Assembly (NCBI GenBank): GCA_964384375.1
Contig: CAYLLN010000020.1
Coordinates: 1 to 64,000, forward strand
DNA length: 64,000 nucleotides
Source of the DNA: CAYLLN01 sp964384375
GTDB lineage: Bacteria; Planctomycetota; Planctomycetia; Pirellulales; Pirellulaceae
Reading direction: 5' to 3'
Shown here piece by piece: positions 32,124 to 40,920 of the stretch. Made by a program: the position numbers and the translations under genes. Under the pieces are notes generated by a model. That model did not search any database. It had not been told where the DNA came from and saw only the letters and a list, made by a program, of their open reading frames with translations. Within the stretch, counting starts at the first letter, position 1. Every line of letters starts with the position of its first letter.

Positions 32124-33443
32124 ATGACGGAAGTGTCTTTTCGGCAGGCGATCTGCTATGCAAGTACTGCCATATCGTGTTTTGCCCTGCTTTTCTCGGT
32201 CGGATCGATCTCTGCTGAGGAGCCGGCCGCCTGGGCAAAAGCTCACGTGGACAAGATCGGCGAGCTATATCGCCATTTCCATAGCCACCCTGAATTGTCC
32301 TTTCAGGAGAAGGAAACGGCGGCTCGACTGGCGAAGGAACTGAAGGCCGTCGGCTGTGAAACGACGGAAAACGTCGGCGGAACGGGGGTTGTCGGCATTC
32401 TGAAAAACGGCGATGGGAAGACGGTGCTTTTGCGGACTGATTTGGATGCGCTTCCGGTCACCGAGCAGACGGAACTCGCATACGCATCAAAAGTGAAAGT
32501 TGAACTCGATGGTTTGCCGACCGGCGTCATGCACGCCTGCGGTCACGACATTCATATCACGAACCTCATCGCTGCGGCCCGCTGGTTTGCAGCCAACAAG
32601 GACCAGTGGAAAGGGACGCTCATTTTCCTCGGACAGCCGGCTGAAGAGCGTGGCAGCGGGGCGAAGAAGATGCTCGACGACGGCCTCTTCACGAAATTCC
32701 CCAAGCCCGACTATTGCCTTGCGTTGCACTGCGATTCGGAACTCGCCACGGGCAAGGTTGGCATTCGTGGCGGCTATGCCCTGGCGAACGTCGATAGCGT
32801 CGATGTCACCCTGATCGGCAAAGGTGGGCACGGGGCGTATCCGCACACGACCATCGACCCGATCGTCATGGCGGCTCAGTTCGTCCTGGCCCTCCAAACG
32901 ATCGTCAGCCGCGAAATCAAGCCGATCGAGCCGTGCGTGATCACGGTCGGCTCGATCCACGGTGGCACGAAGCACAACATCATCGGCAACGACTGCCATC
33001 TCCAGCTTACCGTCCGGAGCTACAGCGACGAAGTGCGAAAGCAATTGCACGACGCGATCGTTCGCAAAGCAAAAGCGGTTTCCGTCGGGGCAGGGGCGAG
33101 CGAGCCGAAGATCGTCTTCTCCGAAGGGACACCGGCGATGTTCAACGACGAGAAGCTGGCTGTCCGCATCCGAGAGGTATTCGTGAAACAGTTCGGCAAT
33201 GAAAATATCGACGATCCCGAGCCGAGCATGGGAGGGGAAGACTTCAGCCAATACGGCCGGGCCGGCGTGCCGATTCTGATGTTCCGCCTGGGGACGCTCG
33301 AACCGGCGCGGCTAGCCCGGATGAAACAGCTCGGACAGACACCGCCGTCGCTCCACTCGCCGCTGTACTATCCCGATGCCGAACCGACGCTGATTACGGG
33401 ATTGCAGGCAACGGTTGCGGCGACGCTGGAACTGCTTAAATAG
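32124..33443 (+). CDS. M20 family amidohydrolase, secreted
   Basis: A 439-residue metallopeptidase-like amidohydrolase of the IAA-amino acid or N-acyl-amino acid hydrolase group (M20D). Residues 1-31 form a signal peptide ending near SISAEEP. Metal-site motifs are HACGHDIH, the Glu-Glu in GQPAEERGSG, ALHCDSELATG and the late SMGGEDFSQY. The dimerisation domain contains GKGGHGAYPHTTIDPIVMAAQ. It probably cleaves N-acyl amino acids in the periplasm. GAGGA lies 9 bp before ATG 32124. The small membrane gene and the DASS transporter follow and may import the product. Confidence 0.9.
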   Translation: MTEVSFRQAICYASTAISCFALLFSVGSISAEEPAAWAKAHVDKIGELYRHFHSHPELSFQEKETAARLAKELKAVGCETTENVGGTGVVGILKNGDGKTVLLRTDLDALPVTEQTELAYASKVKVELDGLPTGVMHACGHDIHITNLIAAARWFAANKDQWKGTLIFLGQPAEERGSGAKKMLDDGLFTKFPKPDYCLALHCDSELATGKVGIRGGYALANVDSVDVTLIGKGGHGAYPHTTIDPIVMAAQFVLALQTIVSREIKPIEPCVITVGSIHGGTKHNIIGNDCHLQLTVRSYSDEVRKQLHDAIVRKAKAVSVGAGASEPKIVFSEGTPAMFNDEKLAVRIREVFVKQFGNENIDDPEPSMGGEDFSQYGRAGVPILMFRLGTLEPARLARMKQLGQTPPSLHSPLYYPDAEPTLITGLQATVAATLELLK

Positions 33444-33467
33444 AGGGTAGAGGGCAGAGAGAAAATC

Positions 33468-33851
33468 GTGGACAACACGAGTTCAAAGACTAATCCCGGT
33501 CCCTTTCGCTTCAGCCTGGCGTGGCTGCTGGCGTATGTGACGACGATGGCGCTGGTGTGCGCGGGGCTGGCGTATGGGCGTGCGAATTTGCTGGCGGCCT
33601 ATGGCACGGAGCAGGCCCAGTCCGATTGGAAATGGTGGCGAGGCAATGTCGCCATTGAGCAGAATCTTGGAGGTTCGCCGGTTCATCGGCGTGTTCCCAA
33701 GAGCAACGAGCCACCGGCACTCGTGCTGATGCGAGACCACTTCGTGGCGTGCTTGGGATTGGCCTTGCTGCTTTCCAGCGTATTGTTTGCCACGTTGGCG
33801 TTTTTTGTTCGCGGAGCGCTGGGCAGTTCCTTCACACCGGCTCGCACATGA
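33468..33851 (+). CDS. Small two-TM membrane protein coupled to DASS transporter
   Basis: A 127-residue protein with two hydrophobic segments (about residues 16-37 and 92-115) and a charged loop between them (DWKWWRGNVAIEQNLGGSPVHRRVP). No family is recognised. It starts with GTG 33468, preceded by GAGGG, and its stop overlaps the transporter start as ATGA, so translation is coupled. It may be an accessory subunit or a translational leader. Confidence 0.65.
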   Translation: MDNTSSKTNPGPFRFSLAWLLAYVTTMALVCAGLAYGRANLLAAYGTEQAQSDWKWWRGNVAIEQNLGGSPVHRRVPKSNEPPALVLMRDHFVACLGLALLLSSVLFATLAFFVRGALGSSFTPART

Positions 33852-35602
33852 CGGACGCCTCCGAACGCGGCGCAGCACGTTCCACGGAAAGCCCGCCGCT
33901 GGCCGCGCGCATCGGCTTGTGGGCGGGTCCGATTGCGGCGCTCACGGTGTTTTTCCTGCTTCCCAGTGGCGATGACGGATTGGCCTACGCGGCGCGAGCT
34001 TGCGGCGGTGTGGCGACGCTGATGGCCGTGTGGTGGATGACCGAGGCGCTGCCATTGGAGGCGACGGCACTATTGCCACTGGTGCTGCTGCCGCTCGTGG
34101 GGGTGTACACGACGCGAGTCGAAGCAGGGGATGTGGTGCGGATCAAGTCGTGGAATATGCCGGGAATCATCGAGCAGATTCGCGGCGACACGGCCATCGT
34201 CGCCGTCCAACAATTCGATATCCATCAGCCTTTCTTGCATGACCTACCCCTGAACGACCTCACGAAGGACAGCCCCTTCAAACGGGCTGCAGCGCCGTTC
34301 GCCGATCCAGCAATCTTTCTGTTCCTCGGCGGGTTTTTGATCGCGCTCGCCATCGAGAAGTGGGGGCTACATCGGCGGATTGCGCTGCTTACTGTTCTGG
34401 CCGTCGGAACACAACCTTCGCGGTTGATCGGCGGGTTCATGCTGGCGACGGGCCTGGTGAGTATGTGGATCAGCAACACCGCCACGACGGTGATGATGCT
34501 GCCCATTGGGCTGGCCGTGGTAGGTTTGCTGAATGCGAAACTGGCCAGCGGGGTACGTAAGCACCCCGATGACAGCAATTCGACAAGTCATGTCGAGACT
34601 CATCGGGAGGCTGACGCCTCTCGCTCGCCGGATGCCACCAACTTCGCCATCTGCCTGCTCTTGGGAATCGCTTATGCCGCGAGTCTGGGCGGATTCGCCA
34701 CGCTTGTCGGGACGCCGCCGAACGTCTATTTCAAGGCGTTCATGGCCGATCGCGATCTGCCGATCGACTTTGGCCGCTGGATGCTGTTCGCGACGCCGCT
34801 GTCGGCGGTCTATCTGCTGCTGGCGTGGCTGCTGATGACGAAAGTGCTCTTTCCGGTGAAGCTGGCCGAGATTCCCGGCGGCCGCGAGCTGATACGCGAC
34901 GAGTACCAAAAGCTCGGTCCAGTCTCGCGCGGCGAGTGGATCGTGCTGGCCGTGTTTCTCTGCACGGCGACGCTCTGGATCTTCGGTGAGCCGCTCAAGC
35001 AGTGGGCGGCACTCACGCGCCTCCTGCCAGCCGTGAAGGCGCTTGACGACTACCTCGTGGCGATGGCCGGCGCGATCGCTTTGTTCCTCATTCCGGTGAA
35101 TCCGTCGCGGCACGAGTTCGCCCTCGATTGGAAAACGGCCCTGAGGCTGCCGTGGGGCGTGCTGCTTTTGTTCGGCGGCGGCCTGAGTCTGGCGGCAGCC
35201 ATCACCGACAGCGGCCTGGCCGAATGGATCGGCCGGCAAGTGACGGTGCTCCGCTCGCTTCCCACGCTGTGGCAGATTGTGTTCGTCGTCGCCCTGATCG
35301 TCTTCAGCGGCGAGTTGACGAACAACCTCGCCGCCGTCGTCGCCATGCTGCCGATTCTGTTCGAGGTGGCCGCGGGGATGGAGGTCGATCCGCTCCTGCT
35401 GACCGTGCCGGCCGTGGTTGCGGCCAGTTGCGGCTTCATGCTGCCGGTGGCAACGCCGCCGAACGCGATCGCCTTCGCCACCGGACACATCCCGCTGCGA
35501 CAGATGGTGCGGGCTGGCTTTCTGCTCGACCTCTTGGCGATCGTGCTGATCCCCGCAGCCATCTACGCCTGGGGAGCGTGGGTGCTTGGGATTCGGCTGT
35601 AA
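33848..35602 (+). CDS. DASS (SLC13) family anion transporter
   Basis: A 584-residue divalent anion:sodium symporter homologue, importing dicarboxylates, sulfate or similar. About eleven hydrophobic segments are present. Both substrate/sodium hairpins are visible: WISNTATTVMMLPIGL with LVGTPPNVYFKAFM, and ELTNNLAAVVAMLPILF with PVATPPNAIAFATGH. Between them, at about residues 233-261, a polar stretch (VRKHPDDSNSTSHVETHRE...) is encoded by a palindromic repeat of intergenic type. A long periplasmic or cytosolic loop after TM3 is also unusual. The frame is intact, so function may be preserved. Confidence 0.9.
   Translation: MTDASERGAARSTESPPLAARIGLWAGPIAALTVFFLLPSGDDGLAYAARACGGVATLMAVWWMTEALPLEATALLPLVLLPLVGVYTTRVEAGDVVRIKSWNMPGIIEQIRGDTAIVAVQQFDIHQPFLHDLPLNDLTKDSPFKRAAAPFADPAIFLFLGGFLIALAIEKWGLHRRIALLTVLAVGTQPSRLIGGFMLATGLVSMWISNTATTVMMLPIGLAVVGLLNAKLASGVRKHPDDSNSTSHVETHREADASRSPDATNFAICLLLGIAYAASLGGFATLVGTPPNVYFKAFMADRDLPIDFGRWMLFATPLSAVYLLLAWLLMTKVLFPVKLAEIPGGRELIRDEYQKLGPVSRGEWIVLAVFLCTATLWIFGEPLKQWAALTRLLPAVKALDDYLVAMAGAIALFLIPVNPSRHEFALDWKTALRLPWGVLLLFGGGLSLAAAITDSGLAEWIGRQVTVLRSLPTLWQIVFVVALIVFSGELTNNLAAVVAMLPILFEVAAGMEVDPLLLTVPAVVAASCGFMLPVATPPNAIAFATGHIPLRQMVRAGFLLDLLAIVLIPAAIYAWGAWVLGIRL
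34542..34630. repeat. Nested palindromic repeat, copy B, in frame inside the DASS gene
   Basis: The left arm CAGCGGGGTACGTAAGCACC and right arm GGGAGGCTGACGCCTCTCGC match the intergenic copy at 12384-12467 with about three differences per 30 bp. The central spacer (about 29 bp) is unrelated. It contributes about 28 residues with no stop codon. Confidence 0.85.
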
Positions 35603-35666
35603 CGGCTGGCTCGCGAGCGGCATCCCAAGGGAGAATGCCCTTGTTCCCTTTCTCGGAGATTGGCCG

Positions 35667-36218
35667 ATGCGCTTCGCCCTGCTTTCAATGCTCGCTTTCG
35701 TGTTTATCGCTTCACAGGCAACAGCCGCCGACAAGCCGCCGGACGCCGGCGATGCTGCCCCCGACTTCTCGCTCACTGATCTGTCAGGCAACGAAGTGCA
35801 ATTGACGAAGCTCATGAAGCAAGGTCCGGTCGTCCTAGTGATGCTGCGCGGATATCCCGGCTATCAATGTCCTGCTTGCACCGCGCAGGTCGGTGACTTC
35901 ACGAGCCGCGCGAGGCACTTCGCCGAAACGAAAGCGACCGTAGTGCTCGTCTATCCCGGCAAGGCAGGCGGACTCGCCGAGCGAGCCAAAGAGTTCATGG
36001 GAAAGAGCACGCTACCTACTGGCTTTCACTTGGCGATCGATGCCGACTTTGCGGTCACCAATGCCTATCACCTCCGCTGGGATAAAGCGGGAGAGACCGC
36101 CTATCCCGCGACGTTTGTGATCGACGAGGAAGGAGAAGTCCGCTTTGCACAGATCAGCCGTACGCACGGCGATCGCGTGAAGGGGACGGCGGTTTTGGCG
36201 GAACTGAAGAAGCTGTAG
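35667..36218 (+). CDS. Secreted peroxiredoxin-like protein (AhpC/TSA)
   Basis: A 183-residue thioredoxin-fold protein. Residues 1-21 are a signal peptide ending ATAAD. The redoxin domain shows DAAPDFSLTDLSG and an active-site region LRGYPGYQCPACTAQV with a CxxC pair, then YPATFVIDEEGEVRFAQIS. It probably acts as a periplasmic thiol peroxidase or disulfide reductase. CGGAG stands about 8 bp before ATG 35667. The gene follows the DASS stop by 64 bp on the same strand. Confidence 0.87.
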   Translation: MRFALLSMLAFVFIASQATAADKPPDAGDAAPDFSLTDLSGNEVQLTKLMKQGPVVLVMLRGYPGYQCPACTAQVGDFTSRARHFAETKATVVLVYPGKAGGLAERAKEFMGKSTLPTGFHLAIDADFAVTNAYHLRWDKAGETAYPATFVIDEEGEVRFAQISRTHGDRVKGTAVLAELKKL

Positions 36219-36248
36219 TGGGCAAGGTTCTTTTTGAGCCTCCGAGCC

Positions 36249-36884
36249 CTACGTCGTTGCGATCAGCCGCTTCTGGATGACTTTCAAGATCTCACGAGCC
36301 ACTTCAGTCTTACTTCCCGCGGCCGACAGCGCGACCGCGCCTTCGGCGTCCAGAATCTCGACCTGGTTGTCGGCCGCGTCGATGGCGGAAGGACCGTTGA
36401 GCACGATCAGGTCGCAGCTCTTTTTGATCAGCTTGGTTAAAGCCCGGAAACGCTGGTCGTCGGTTTCGAGCGCAAAGCCGACGAGCCACTGACCGGGACG
36501 CTTCGCCGCGCCGAGCGTCGCCATCACGTCTGGCGTTTCGACGAGTTCCAAGAGCAGCGGCTGGCCTGTTTTGGCAAGCTTGTGGTCGGCCACCTTGCGC
36601 GGCATGTAGTCGCACGGAGCCGCGGCGCCGATCACGCCGTCACACTCCGGAAAGAGCCGTTGGCACGCCGCGAGCAGATCATCCGTCGTCACCACGTTAT
36701 GCACTTCCGCCTCGGGCGGATAGTCGATCGCGACTGGCCCGGTGACGATGACGACCTCGTGTCCCAGTGTGAGCGCGGCTGCCGCCAACGCTCGCCCCAT
36801 TCGGCCGCTGGAGCTATTGGTCAGATAGCGGACCGGATCGAGGTACTGGCGCGTGGGACCGGAAGTGATGAGGATGCGGGCCAT
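36249..36884 (-). CDS. coaB: Phosphopantothenate--cysteine ligase (CoaB, stand-alone)
   Basis: A 211-residue enzyme of coenzyme A synthesis that joins 4'-phosphopantothenate to cysteine. It begins ARILITSGPTRQYLDPVRYLTNSSSGRMG, the CoaB nucleotide-binding start. AAAPCDYMP and KLIKKSCDLIVLNGPSAI match the CoaB core. There is no CoaC flavoprotein half, so the decarboxylase must be encoded elsewhere. ATG 36884 is chosen because conserved sequence starts at once; the longer frame overlaps the GH5-like gene upstream. Confidence 0.88.
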   Translation of the reverse strand: MARILITSGPTRQYLDPVRYLTNSSSGRMGRALAAAALTLGHEVVIVTGPVAIDYPPEAEVHNVVTTDDLLAACQRLFPECDGVIGAAAPCDYMPRKVADHKLAKTGQPLLLELVETPDVMATLGAAKRPGQWLVGFALETDDQRFRALTKLIKKSCDLIVLNGPSAIDAADNQVEILDAEGAVALSAAGSKTEVAREILKVIQKRLIATT

Positions 36885-36907
36885 CTGGTGAATGCGGAGA
36901 GAAGCGA

Positions 36908-38007
36908 CTAGTTCGTCGGATTGTGGCTCTGGAACAGTTCCAGCCACGCCAGTGTGATCGCGGCGGCTATCGTCTTTTCCTCTTGATACTGCTCCGGCGT
37001 CTTCCCCCAATAAAAGCCGATCCAGCCGGCGGCGTGCGGTTTCGAGTCGTCGATGAACTCGCCCAATTCCTGGGCCGAACACTTGAGCGAGAACATCTCT
37101 TCGATCACGACTGGCTTGCCGACGTTGAATCCCTTGAGCGTTTCAAGTCCCTCCGCGGCTTTGCCCGACTCGGGATAGAGATGCACGCAGAGAAAATCGA
37201 GCGGTTCGTGAATTTTGTCCGGCACAAAGCCCGACGTGAGTCCGGGCTTGTCGAGACTCCACGGTACCAGGCCGACGGTCACGAGGTGTCGCGAATCGTG
37301 CTTGCGAATCGCTGCCGCTAGTTTCTCAAGCCAGGCCTTAGCAATTTCGGGCCGCGGACGATCCTGCGCGTCGAGCGAAATGCGCTGCACGAAGTGCTTG
37401 TCCCCAAGCGGCGGGCCAAGCCAGTCGTCATCCTTTCGTTTGCCGGCTCGTTCATCAGGTCGTAGCAAAAGATCGCCGGGCTCGCGGCGCATTGCTTCGC
37501 GACCGCTTGCCAAAACGCGGCTTGCGCGTTCCAGCGACCCGCCTCGTCCAATGCGTCGTACCACGCTGGCACATCCTTTTTGTGGTAACACCCCAAGCCC
37601 GTCAGATCGATGTAAATCCGCTCTTTCTCCGCGAGCGTAAGCAGCTTGCCAAGCTTCTCGAGCGACTTCTCGTTCGGCTTGTCCGCGGCATCCATGAACT
37701 TACCGAACTGAATGTGGATGCGGACGACGTTCGCCCCCAGCCGCTTCATTTCGGCAAAGTCTTCCTCGACCTTCGGCCATTCGTCTTCCCAGTAGTCCTC
37801 GATCAGGCGACCGGTTTCGTCGTGGTCATAGTTGAAGCCCCAGGGGATGAACGGCTTGCCGGATTTCTCTAGGAGAAATCCACGCTTGTCAGCGCTCACG
37901 CGAACAAATTCCAGGGCAGGCGGCGAAGCAGCGCAGCAAGGGAATCCAATTATGGACGAAGTGAGCAGCCCAGAAACGAAAATCGGCAACAGGAATCGAG
38001 TTTTCAC
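36908..38007 (-). pseudogene. GH5-like (cellulase-fold) glycoside hydrolase, frameshifted
   Basis: Two overlapping frames together encode one secreted glycoside hydrolase of TIM-barrel type. The upstream part (38007 to about 37450, GTG start, signal peptide ending CCAASPP) carries GFNYDHDETGRLIEDYW and the acid/base motif CYDLMNEPA. The downstream part (about 37450-36908) resumes at GKRKDDDWLGPPLGDKHFVQ and holds HLVTVGLVPWSLDKPGL and the nucleophile region GKPVVIEEMFSLKCS. The frame breaks immediately after NEP, where a few bases appear to be missing. Either the gene is inactivated or the assembly has a small error. The in-frame product would be about 370 residues. Confidence 0.75.
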
Positions 38008-38254
38008 GTTGGCATCTTCCTCAGCTCTTTGCGACAAGGCAACAAGTCATCACTCATGGAGGGGGTAAAGCTGTCGCTTCAAATAGGCGACAAATCGCGT
38101 CACTGAGTCGGAAAACTTGCCCAAGGCCTGCTGAACTCGCACTCGTATAGGGTCGTAAAAACCCCTAAATATGTTGACAAACCATTCCATTTCCGTATGA
38201 TGTGTTCGGTTTCTGTCGGCTTCTCTCCCCTTCCCATTCGCTGTAGGGGGGCCA

Positions 38255-39364
38255 ATGTTGCACGCGATTACCTTGCTCCCACTGTGCCGCAAACCTGGCG
38301 CGACGTGGCCTTCGCTCCTTTCAGAAGTGGTGCATTCCAGCGAAATCGCACAAGCCGTAGGGTCTTGCAAGTTCAAGATCATCGCCTGCACATCGTCGGA
38401 CGAAGTTATTGGCCACTTTGAGCGTCAAGAAGCGGCAGACGAAGGCAATCGCTTCATTCTGATTTCGGATGCCATCACTGAGACCCTTGGCGACAGCCCT
38501 CGGCAATCAGCGAAACCACTCGAGTGGGTCAAGGAGCATGTGGCCCCGTCATCCTGGGGCGTATCGGTCGCGGTCGAAAGTGATTCGCAGCGTATTGTCG
38601 ATATTGATCGCGTGATTGCCCCCGACAGCCCGCGGTTGGAGTGGATCCAGGTGCTGGGCCAAATGTCCGCCAAATTGCTGTACTTGTCGCGACCGTCTCA
38701 GCGCCCGTCGAATTCCGACATTACGTGCCGGACAATTACCGGGCAGGGGGAATTTCACGCCTATTTTCGTCTGCGCCACAGTGTCTATTCGGTCATGGGT
38801 TATTTGGAACGCGAGGTGGAAACTTGCACATCGCAACTCGAAATCGACAGTTCCGACCCACACGCGATGCACTTTGGAGCATTCGCGGCCGGCCGCACGG
38901 GCGAAATGCTTGTGGGAACCGCCCGAATGGTTACCAATCGGCCCGCGGTTCCGGCTCTCGTTAAATCGCTCGCGCAGATGTCAGCCGGCGATCCTATCAT
39001 ACGCAAGCGGCTGGCAAATGAGTTGCCACTGCAGCTGCCCGTATTTCAATCCCAGCGGATGAATCCGGTGCTGACTGAGATCCTGAGTCAGGACGTTGTC
39101 TGCGGGGAGCTAAGCCGCGTAATCGTCGGATCCCAACACCGCGGTTCCGGCATCTCGACCCTCCTCGTCGATCACACCATCGAGCGAGCGCGTCATCAGG
39201 GCGTGCAGCGCATGTTCCTGGAATGCCTGCCGTGCCATGTTCCGTTCTATGAGCGAATGGGGTTCCGCGTTGTGCCAGGTCTGACTGGACAGGTGCTCGG
39301 TGTGCAACGAACGATGGGAGTGATGGAGTTGGATTTTTCGGCGCGGCCGAAACGCCCTCGGTAA
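38255..39364 (+). CDS. AHL-synthase/FeeM-like GNAT acyltransferase with extra N-terminal domain
   Basis: A 369-residue protein. Residues about 150-360 form a GNAT fold of the autoinducer-synthase/N-acyl amino acid synthase type: AYFRLRHSVYSVMGYLE matches the FRLRYxVY helix, MLVGTARMV the following strand, GELSRVIVGSQHRGSGISTLLVDHTIERA the pyrophosphate loop region, and CHVPFYERMGFRVVPG the end. Such enzymes transfer acyl chains from acyl-ACP or acyl-CoA to amino acids or homoserine lactone. The N-terminal 150 residues are unfamiliar. GGGGGG stands just before ATG 38255. The PAS-methyltransferase gene follows after 52 bp on the same strand, suggesting an operon. Confidence 0.7.
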   Translation: MLHAITLLPLCRKPGATWPSLLSEVVHSSEIAQAVGSCKFKIIACTSSDEVIGHFERQEAADEGNRFILISDAITETLGDSPRQSAKPLEWVKEHVAPSSWGVSVAVESDSQRIVDIDRVIAPDSPRLEWIQVLGQMSAKLLYLSRPSQRPSNSDITCRTITGQGEFHAYFRLRHSVYSVMGYLEREVETCTSQLEIDSSDPHAMHFGAFAAGRTGEMLVGTARMVTNRPAVPALVKSLAQMSAGDPIIRKRLANELPLQLPVFQSQRMNPVLTEILSQDVVCGELSRVIVGSQHRGSGISTLLVDHTIERARHQGVQRMFLECLPCHVPFYERMGFRVVPGLTGQVLGVQRTMGVMELDFSARPKRPR

Positions 39365-39416
39365 CGAGGCGCTGTCTCCTGCGGGGTTTCCCAACGACCT
39401 CGACGAGCGAAAACTC

Positions 39417-40901
39417 ATGTCATCGGCAAATAAAACCAAGGTCAAGAAATCCCCAGCCTCAGACTTCGTTCTTCCGCTGCGGTCGTTTAAGGAGATTATC
39501 GAGGCGGTTACTACACCGTTGGGATTGACGGTGCTGGTCGTGCTGTTCCTGGGTTGCATCGTTGCCGTGGCAATCGGACTGGGACTTGGTGAACGAAATT
39601 TGGGCCAACTGATTACCGGCATGTTGGGGATGTTCGCGTTCGTCGTCGTGCTCGTTTTCTTGACGGCTTGGCTCAAACCGGGCGTCATTTTTCCCGGTCG
39701 GAACACGGGAGGAATTCAGACGGGAGGAGACTCCGAGGCACTGCTTCGCGAACACGAAGACGTCCTCCATTTCCGCGATGGTCCCCCCGAGCCGGACGCC
39801 TGGACGAAGGAGCTATTGCCGGTTTTGCACCAAGCCGCGATCTACACCGTGCCGACTTATTTTCTCGACACCAAACTTCGCATCATTGATTGGAATGTGG
39901 CTTTTGATCTGGTGTTTGATGCCGCCGCTAGTCTCCGCGGCAAGCATGTCAACTACTTCATTGTCAAGCTGGAGAATCGCGAGCAGGTCTTCGATCACGC
40001 TCGAGAGTTCACAATCAAAGTCGAGAAGGGACAACTGCCACTGGTCGATACGGAGTGCTTGTGCTACGCCTCGGCCGACTTCGGCGGTCAAAACGGTTTG
40101 ATTGCCTTCCTGAAAGTGGCCGTGCAGCTGCACGATCCACAGGGCAATCACCGCGGCTGGTCGGTAGCTCTTTTTCCCCAGGAAATCAACTGGCCGGAAT
40201 TTCAACGGCGGCTGGAAGCAAAAATCCTCGACGATAAGTTATGGTCCGTCTATTCCAGTTCCTACGATCGAGTGCTCGCCAACTTTCCTCCCTATCGCAA
40301 GTTGATTGCCGATGTCATCGGCGTGGTGCCGCCGGCTGCGCACAAAGTAGCCGATCTGGGCGCCGGAACAGGCAACGTAACCAAAGAACTGACTGCCCAC
40401 GGTCACCGCGTGACCGCCGTCGAGAACAATCAGGGCATGCTCGACAAACTCCGCGAAAAGCACTTCACATCCGCCCAGGTCTCGGTCGTTAAAGGTTCGG
40501 TGCAAGGCTTGGAACTGCTGCCGGACGAATCGTTTGATGCGGCCGTCATGGTCAATGTGTTGTATGCGATTGAGGATCCGCTGGGGTGTCTGGAGAACGT
40601 CTGTCGTATTTTGAAGCGGGGAGGGATGCTGGGTCTTTCGACGACCCACGCAGAGACGCGGTTATCGCCGCTGCTTGCAAGCATCAAGAATCACCTGCAA
40701 ACTTCTTCCCGCTGGAACCAACTGTCCGGCGACTACCAGGCGCTCGAGGAAGCCAATCGACATCTCGAATTGACCATTGCGCGGCGCTATTCGCGCGACC
40801 AGTATCGCGAGTGGGTCCGGCAAGCCGGATTCGAGATTGTTAACGAAATCCCATCGACGTACGAAGGGGCCGTGATGGTGATTCATGCGCGCAAGCTTTG
40901 A
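39417..40901 (+). CDS. Membrane-anchored PAS-SAM methyltransferase fusion
   Basis: A 494-residue protein. Two membrane segments (about residues 34-57 and 65-85) follow a basic cytosolic leader. A PAS-like domain (about 135-265) begins AIYTVPTYFLDTKLRIIDWNVAFDLVF. A class I methyltransferase (about 285-480) has VADLGAGTGNVTKELTAHGHRVTAVENNQGML, then FDAAVMVNVLYAIEDPLGCLENVCRILKRGGMLGLST, the UbiE/Coq5-like pattern. PAS sensing combined with a methyltransferase at the membrane is unusual. It could methylate a lipid or an acyl product of the gene upstream; that link is inference from position. Confidence 0.75.
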   Translation: MSSANKTKVKKSPASDFVLPLRSFKEIIEAVTTPLGLTVLVVLFLGCIVAVAIGLGLGERNLGQLITGMLGMFAFVVVLVFLTAWLKPGVIFPGRNTGGIQTGGDSEALLREHEDVLHFRDGPPEPDAWTKELLPVLHQAAIYTVPTYFLDTKLRIIDWNVAFDLVFDAAASLRGKHVNYFIVKLENREQVFDHAREFTIKVEKGQLPLVDTECLCYASADFGGQNGLIAFLKVAVQLHDPQGNHRGWSVALFPQEINWPEFQRRLEAKILDDKLWSVYSSSYDRVLANFPPYRKLIADVIGVVPPAAHKVADLGAGTGNVTKELTAHGHRVTAVENNQGMLDKLREKHFTSAQVSVVKGSVQGLELLPDESFDAAVMVNVLYAIEDPLGCLENVCRILKRGGMLGLSTTHAETRLSPLLASIKNHLQTSSRWNQLSGDYQALEEANRHLELTIARRYSRDQYREWVRQAGFEIVNEIPSTYEGAVMVIHARKL

Positions 40902-40920
40902 ACTCCAACGGCTACAGTGG

